In this document: piece by piece, positions 60,027-64,000 of the stretch
Layout of the letters: each line of letters begins with the position of its first letter
How positions within the stretch are numbered: position 1 is the stretch's first letter
From: SB15 sp964639245
Lineage (GTDB): Bacteria > Chloroflexota > Anaerolineae > Aggregatilineales > J027
Length of the DNA: 64,000 nt
Reading direction: 5' to 3'
Assembly: GCA_964639245.1 (NCBI GenBank)
Contig: CAZXCU010000001.1
Location: 124,001-188,000 of the forward strand
Notes under the pieces: generated by a model
Told to the model about the DNA's origin: nothing
The model's database searches: none
Seen by the model: only the letters and a program-made list of their open reading frames with translations
Program-made: the position numbers and the translations under genes

Positions 60027-60998
60027 ATGAAAATGAACTTACCGATTGTGGAGCAGTTGGCGGACTGTCAAAACATTTTGATTGCCGGGGCAGGCGGTGG
60101 CTTTGATATTTTTATTGGGCTGCCCCTGTTTTATGCCCTCCGCGAGATGGGCAAAACCGTGCATCTGGCGAACTATTCTTTTTGTGACATTCACATTTCC
60201 ACCACCTTAAGCGAAAACCCGATTGTCCTACGCGAAGATTTGTTGATTGGCGTTCAAAATGCGGGCAAACTCAACTTTCCGTTTTTTGCGGAAGGCTATC
60301 TGGCGGAATGGTTGAACACAGTCAAACATGAACCTACAACCGTGTGGATGTTTAGCAAAACCGGCGCGGTGGAATTAGAAAAAAGTTACCAGACTCTCAT
60401 CCAACATCTAGGCGGCATTGATGCGCTCATTCTGGTGGATGGGGGAGTCGATTCGCTGATGCGCGGGGATGAGGAAAGGCCGGGAACCCTCCTTGAAGAT
60501 TCGATTTCGCTGGCAGCCGTCGAATTTTTAAATGTTCCCGTCAAAATACTGGTCTGTGCGGGCTTTGGCACAGAAGTTGAGGAAGGCTTGTGTCATCATC
60601 ATGCGCTAGAAAATATCGCCGCGCTAGCCAAAGTCGGTGCGTTCTGGGGAAGCTGTGCTTTAACGCCACAGATGCCCGCCTTCCAATATTATGAAGCGGG
60701 TTGCCGCTATGTGTGGGAAAAACCCGACCACCACAAGAGTCACATCAGCACACGGATTATTCCAGCGGTGCAAGGGGAATTCGGGGATTTTGTCATGTAC
60801 CCCGACCAGCGCCAAGCCAATGCGTTGATTTCGCCCTTGATGAGTTTATACTGGTTTTTCGATGCTAAAGTCGTTATAGAGCGCAGCCTGATCACCGATG
60901 CCATCCGTCACGCTCAGTCTGTCAGCGAAGCCTTTATGATTTATAACAGGGTCGTGAGCCAGATGAAACGACGACCCAAACGTGCTTTGCCTTATTAA
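60027..60998 (+). CDS. DUF1152 family protein
   Basis: 323 residues from ATG 60027 (GGAGC upstream), preferred over ATG 60000. The N-terminus has IAGAGGGFDIFIGLPLFYAL, a glycine-rich nucleotide-like loop, and later LILVDGGVDSLMRGDEE and VCAGFGTEVEEGLCHHHALE. DUF1152 proteins have no proven function; the fold looks Rossmann-like, and conserved Asp/Gly/His residues suggest an enzyme. It is followed by an ArsR-type regulator gene with operators in the gap. Confidence 0.8.
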   Translation: MKMNLPIVEQLADCQNILIAGAGGGFDIFIGLPLFYALREMGKTVHLANYSFCDIHISTTLSENPIVLREDLLIGVQNAGKLNFPFFAEGYLAEWLNTVKHEPTTVWMFSKTGAVELEKSYQTLIQHLGGIDALILVDGGVDSLMRGDEERPGTLLEDSISLAAVEFLNVPVKILVCAGFGTEVEEGLCHHHALENIAALAKVGAFWGSCALTPQMPAFQYYEAGCRYVWEKPDHHKSHISTRIIPAVQGEFGDFVMYPDQRQANALISPLMSLYWFFDAKVVIERSLITDAIRHAQSVSEAFMIYNRVVSQMKRRPKRALPY

Positions 60999-61008
60999 GT
61001 TATGCGAC

Positions 61009-61028
61009 TTACCCGCTAAAGTGGGTAA
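61009..61028 (+). promoter_or_regulatory. Upstream operator of the ArsR-type gene
   Basis: TTACCCGCTAAAGTGGGTAA, a palindrome with one mismatch, ends 5 bases before the -35. It matches the second copy at 61072-61091, centre-to-centre 63 bases, about six helical turns. Confidence 0.7.
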
Positions 61029-61033
61029 AGCGC

Positions 61034-61062
61034 TTGACACCATTCATCGTCCGTGCTATAGT
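61034..61062 (+). promoter_or_regulatory. Promoter of the ArsR-type gene
   Basis: TTGACA (61034-61039) and TATAGT (61057-61062), 17-base spacer. It sits exactly between two operator palindromes. Confidence 0.8.
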
Positions 61063-61071
61063 GTAGTCATA

Positions 61072-61091
61072 TTACCCACTAAAGTGGGTTA
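61072..61091 (+). promoter_or_regulatory. Downstream operator of the ArsR-type gene
   Basis: TTACCCACTAAAGTGGGTTA, with a perfect core ACCCACTAAAGTGGGT (61074-61089), covers the early transcribed region just before the ATG at 61105. A regulator bound here would block transcription. Confidence 0.75.
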
Positions 61092-61104
61092 GGTGAGATA
61101 GAAG

Positions 61105-62205
61105 ATGTCGAATAAAGATTTTATCCTTGCACCACAGGTCAAAACGTATGAAGTTGTTCTCAGTCCACTCTGGGAAGCGCTCAATTTAATTTTTTTGCTG
61201 CATGAATATGACAAATATTCTGGAATCAATGAAAACCTTGTCCGATTAGCAAATTCTATTTCACCGGAATTGATGGAACAAAATCGGCTGGTGGTGGAAG
61301 GGTTCTGGGGGATTGTCAAACCGCAAAAATATTATCCCGATTACCCCACTTTTGTGGACAACATCGCGGCAGGGGATGCCGTGGTCATGCGGGACAGTGC
61401 GCTCAACAGTTTGTGCGAGTACATGGTCAAACATGCCAAGGAAGAAGGCCTGTTTGCCGAAGCACCCGACCCGCAGGTGCTGCTATCGGATGTCCAAGTT
61501 TATATGGATTATGTGACCCACTTTGGCAAACATGCTGAAATTGATCTGGAAATGGGGCGCAAGATTCATGAGCTGCTCAACAACCCGCCAGCGATGAAAG
61601 CACTGGTGGTTGACCATTTGCGGACAATGTGGGATGTCCTCATCCGGGACAATGTAGAAAAAACATTGCCATTGCTGCAAGAATCGGTGAATGCGTTCAA
61701 AAATGTGGATTTAACCGGACTGGGCGGGATGGAGGCGGCGCGGGTGGTGACAGGCCGAGACCTGAGCAGCACCTACTTCGCAGAAACCATTGACAGTGCG
61801 GAGTCCATCAAATTTGTGCCGCTTTCCTATATCGCGCCGTATGTCAGTCTGTTTACCTTTGAAGGTCACTCGTGGTTGTTGTTCGGGGCGCGTGTGCCAG
61901 AAGGCACAAAAAGTTATTCGCCTGAACTCAGCCGTTCGGAACTTCTGGTACGCTTAAACGCCCTTGCCGATGATACCCGCCTGCGAATTGTTGAACTGCT
62001 AGTACACGGCGAGGAATTGTTCGCGCAGGACATCATGAACACACTCGAATTGAGTCAGTCGGCAGCTTCGCGGCATCTCCGCCAGCTCAGCGCGACAGGA
62101 TATTTAACCGAACGCACCAAACAGGGCGCAAAATGCTACCGCCTGAACCTTGAACGGGCGAATGACATGCTCCGTGCGTTGGAAGTGTTTTTGTTAGGGA
62201 AGTAG
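61105..62205 (+). CDS. ArsR-type regulator with large N-terminal domain
   Basis: 366 residues. The C-terminal about 90 residues are an ArsR winged helix (LVRLNALADDTRLRIVELLV, then DIMNTLELSQSAASRHLRQL and GAKCYRLN). The N-terminal 270 residues are a helical domain I do not recognise, about three times the size of a usual ArsR protein; it may bind a ligand. No ArsR-type metal-site cysteines are apparent. GAGATAGAAG precedes the ATG. Paired palindromes around its promoter point to autoregulation. Confidence 0.82.
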   Translation: MSNKDFILAPQVKTYEVVLSPLWEALNLIFLLHEYDKYSGINENLVRLANSISPELMEQNRLVVEGFWGIVKPQKYYPDYPTFVDNIAAGDAVVMRDSALNSLCEYMVKHAKEEGLFAEAPDPQVLLSDVQVYMDYVTHFGKHAEIDLEMGRKIHELLNNPPAMKALVVDHLRTMWDVLIRDNVEKTLPLLQESVNAFKNVDLTGLGGMEAARVVTGRDLSSTYFAETIDSAESIKFVPLSYIAPYVSLFTFEGHSWLLFGARVPEGTKSYSPELSRSELLVRLNALADDTRLRIVELLVHGEELFAQDIMNTLELSQSAASRHLRQLSATGYLTERTKQGAKCYRLNLERANDMLRALEVFLLGK

Positions 62206-62234
62206 AAATAACAACAAGAAAGGGTCGGTCTACC

Positions 62235-62477
62235 ATGCTTACCTCGAATGATTTTGAAGTCGTCAAGGCACGTAACGCGGATATTCAGCGCCAAGCGGAA
62301 AAAGATCATCTGGCAGAAAAATCTGCCCACAACCCGCAGTCCGATTCGGTGCCTGCCCACAAAGTCATGCTGGCGAAGGTGGGCAAGGCTCTCGTGACCA
62401 TTGGTTCTCATTTGGAAGCGCAAGGCAGCGTTGCCGTCAATTTACATGGCGACTCGATGACTCCAACTGCCTCGTAA
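62235..62477 (+). CDS. Small hypothetical protein
   Basis: 80 residues, starting 29 bases after the ArsR-type gene and ending before a terminator, so likely co-transcribed with it. Polar and probably helical (VVKARNADIQRQAEKDHLAE), then HKVMLAKVGKALVTIGSHLE. AAAGGG lies upstream. No family recognised. Confidence 0.6.
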   Translation: MLTSNDFEVVKARNADIQRQAEKDHLAEKSAHNPQSDSVPAHKVMLAKVGKALVTIGSHLEAQGSVAVNLHGDSMTPTAS

Positions 62478-62496
62478 ATCAACACGTCGTTCGCGG

Positions 62497-62529
62497 AAAA
62501 GACCGTCTTTCCGATGGTCTTTTCTTTTT
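62497..62529 (+). terminator. Intrinsic terminator of the ArsR-type operon
   Basis: AAAAGACC (62497-62504) pairs with GGTCTTTT (62516-62523), followed by a T-rich tract to 62529. Confidence 0.85.
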
Positions 62530-62619
62530 CTACACGGGTTCTTAACAGTTAAATCGTATAACTAAAGCTGGATTTTGAACCAACGACGGGTTGGATACGT
62601 AGAATTCAATAGGGCGGGT

Positions 62620-63549
62620 ATGAACTTGGTCGAATTTAATTTTTATGAAAGAACTCAAGATTTAATAGGGGCGGTCATCGGCGCAGCCAACACGGTGCGT
62701 AGTCGGTTGAGTATCCCTACATCTGACCCGCCTCTGCTGCTCAAATTCCGACGGGGGTATGCTGAAGCGCCCGCATGGTACATGTTGCAGGCGGCAGAAT
62801 TTGACCCCGAACCGCTGACCGTAGAAAAACTGCGGGTGCGGGATATTTATGCGGCGGAACGTCATGTACAGGCCTTGTTGGATATCATGGCAAGCGAAAA
62901 ATGGTTTCATCGGGTAGACGACTCCTATCATCTGACAGAGGGTGGACGCGAAGTGCTGAAGACACTGCTCCAACGTCCCGAAGAAGTTTTGGGGTCACTT
63001 GAAACAGAAATCCCGATGGATGATATGGCTAAGATGACCGACTTGCTTGGGCGGATTGTCGCGGCCAGTTTGAATAGCGCGACAGGGACATGGTGTTTGG
63101 CCCACTCGCGCCGCCGTGCCAATGAAAAAACGGATTTGCTGAAATTCTATGCCTATGCCAGCGATTTAAATGCCTTCCGTGATGATTGTCACATGGCCGC
63201 GTGGCAGCTTCATGCCCTCAGTGGGCATACATGGGAAGCCTTTAGCTATGTGTGCGAAGGCAAGGCCAAAAATGCCGATGACCTTTTTGATGCCCTGCAC
63301 TATCGCGGTTACATCCGTCAAGATTATGAGGCTGCGATTCGGGAACTTCTGACCCGCGAATGGGTGACTCGTATAGAAGAAACGCAAGTTGCTGCCAGCC
63401 AACTCGGGCAGCGGATTCGGACAGAAGCCGAAGAACGTACCAACACTTACTTTTATACCGCGTGGGCAGTTCTGCGGGACGAAGAATTGCACCTGCTGGA
63501 TAACCTTCTTACCTCGCTGCAAGCAAAATTGCAGGCGATTGTTGCATAG
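62620..63549 (+). CDS. Protein of unknown function with likely winged-helix regions
   Basis: 309 residues from ATG 62620, which has AGGG about 6 bases upstream; the frame is open to 62575 (TTG). The N-terminal half (about residues 65-120) looks like a winged helix (HVQALLDIMASEKWFHRVDD, then YHLTEGGREVL). A second helical domain has LAHSRRRANEKTDLLKFYAY, and a C-terminal region (about 215-265: LFDALHYRGYIRQDYEAAIR, then WVTRIEETQ) resembles another winged helix. No family assigned with confidence. Confidence 0.6.
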   Translation: MNLVEFNFYERTQDLIGAVIGAANTVRSRLSIPTSDPPLLLKFRRGYAEAPAWYMLQAAEFDPEPLTVEKLRVRDIYAAERHVQALLDIMASEKWFHRVDDSYHLTEGGREVLKTLLQRPEEVLGSLETEIPMDDMAKMTDLLGRIVAASLNSATGTWCLAHSRRRANEKTDLLKFYAYASDLNAFRDDCHMAAWQLHALSGHTWEAFSYVCEGKAKNADDLFDALHYRGYIRQDYEAAIRELLTREWVTRIEETQVAASQLGQRIRTEAEERTNTYFYTAWAVLRDEELHLLDNLLTSLQAKLQAIVA

Positions 63550-63579
63550 TCTTCACTCGTCTCATCGTGATTCTCAGGG

Positions 63580-63608
63580 TCGGGGTGCATTGGCATCCCG
63601 ATTTTTTT
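63580..63608 (+). terminator. Intrinsic terminator
   Basis: TCGGGGTGC (63580-63588) pairs with GCATCCCGA (63593-63601) with one G-U wobble, loop ATTG, then seven T residues. It ends the preceding gene. Confidence 0.85.
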
Positions 63609-63678
63609 GTCCCTCATTTGACAGATAGGTTTTTCTTCGGCATGATAGGCTCTATCTTTTGATTCAACGTCAGCGCCC

Positions 63679-64000
63679 ATGCGTTTTACAAAAAAACTCA
63701 AACACTACCAACTCTCCGAAAACACCCTATTAATTTTGCTTGCCGCGCTGGTCGGCCTCAGCACCGGCATCGGCATTTTTGTTTTTCAGGAAGGCATCGA
63801 ATTTTTTAATGAACTGGTGCGCCACGAACTGGTTCATGATATCGGGTTGGGTGACTGGAGCATGGTCATTTTGCTGCCCTTGGTGGGTCTTGTGGTGGGC
63901 TTCATCATGCACACTTTTGTTGGGCAGGAACGGCATCATGGCGTAGCGGGGGTGATTGAATCGGTCATTACGGCGGGTGGACGCTTGCCTTATCGACGCA
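63679..64000 (+). CDS. ClC-family chloride channel, N-terminal part
   Basis: Runs off the window end; 107 codons visible. The first helix (about 17-38, LLILLAALVGLSTGIGIFVF) and second (about 64-83, MVILLPLVGLVVGFIMHTFV) are followed by HHGVAGVIESVITAGGRLPY, which matches the start of ClC channels, where the G-x-G-I-P-like selectivity loop occupies this place (here HGVAG). ClC proteins are chloride channels or chloride/proton exchangers. No strong Shine-Dalgarno sequence precedes the ATG. Confidence 0.8.
   Translation, partial: MRFTKKLKHYQLSENTLLILLAALVGLSTGIGIFVFQEGIEFFNELVRHELVHDIGLGDWSMVILLPLVGLVVGFIMHTFVGQERHHGVAGVIESVITAGGRLPYRR

Overview
The window looks like a chromosomal segment of a Chloroflexota bacterium, probably an Anaerolineae-type lineage. 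This is inferred from the mix of genes: an intein-bearing B12-dependent ribonucleotide reductase, a GH57 branching enzyme, a cysteine-free S4, and several exported proteins with Pro/Thr-rich linkers or WD40-like propellers. No single gene proves it. Base composition and gene style are fairly even, and I see no phage, IS element, CRISPR array, rRNA or tRNA.

Layout. 1-9.8 kb: an FHA tail and a DUF92 membrane protein; a carbamoyltransferase cluster with small membrane proteins (one DUF5989); rpsD; an ArnT-like membrane glycosyltransferase; an exported propeller protein; a serB-serA-like pair. 9.8-15.4 kb: a single-domain response regulator, two lipoproteins, a lipid kinase and a histidine kinase/two-regulator operon. 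15.6-22.5 kb: secA, adenosine deaminase, a metallo-hydrolase, an M23 peptidase and a DUF4236/TPR protein. 22.5-29.6 kb: nrdR and nrdJ, the latter interrupted in frame by four inteins. 29.9-33 kb: a TetR regulator with a fadN-type beta-oxidation enzyme. 33-43.5 kb: a Uma2 nuclease, a cyclic-nucleotide-binding protein, a thioesterase, a CoiA-like protein, an AAC(6')-like acetyltransferase, purB, a noncoding island of interleaved inverted repeats, a hydrolase/FHA pair and a methyltransferase. 43.5-47.6 kb: an XRE-cupin / Trx-VKOR / LysR operon divergent from an exported SH3 protein. 47.7-60 kb: a GH57 branching enzyme, an ABC exporter, ribosomal protein S1, a matrixin-like protease and dnaE. 60-64 kb: a DUF1152 protein, an ArsR-type regulator with paired operators, two poorly known genes and the start of a ClC channel.

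How the genes work together. nrdR and nrdJ form a dNTP-supply unit, with paired palindromes upstream of nrdR that fit the geometry of NrdR boxes. The TetR/fadN pair has a near-consensus promoter overlapped by a perfect inverted repeat, a typical local control circuit for fatty-acid degradation. The XRE-cupin/Trx-VKOR/LysR operon is a disulfide-forming module with its own regulators. The serB neighbour has SerA architecture but has lost the residues normally needed for catalysis.

Most notable items: the four-intein NrdJ, in which two inteins use the enzyme's own redox/radical cysteines as their +1 splicing nucleophile and one carries a decayed endonuclease; the SerA homologue lacking the Arg-Glu-His triad; the repeat island at 40500-40717; and several well-formed operators (29718-29765, 29884-29905, 46228-46251, 61009-61091).
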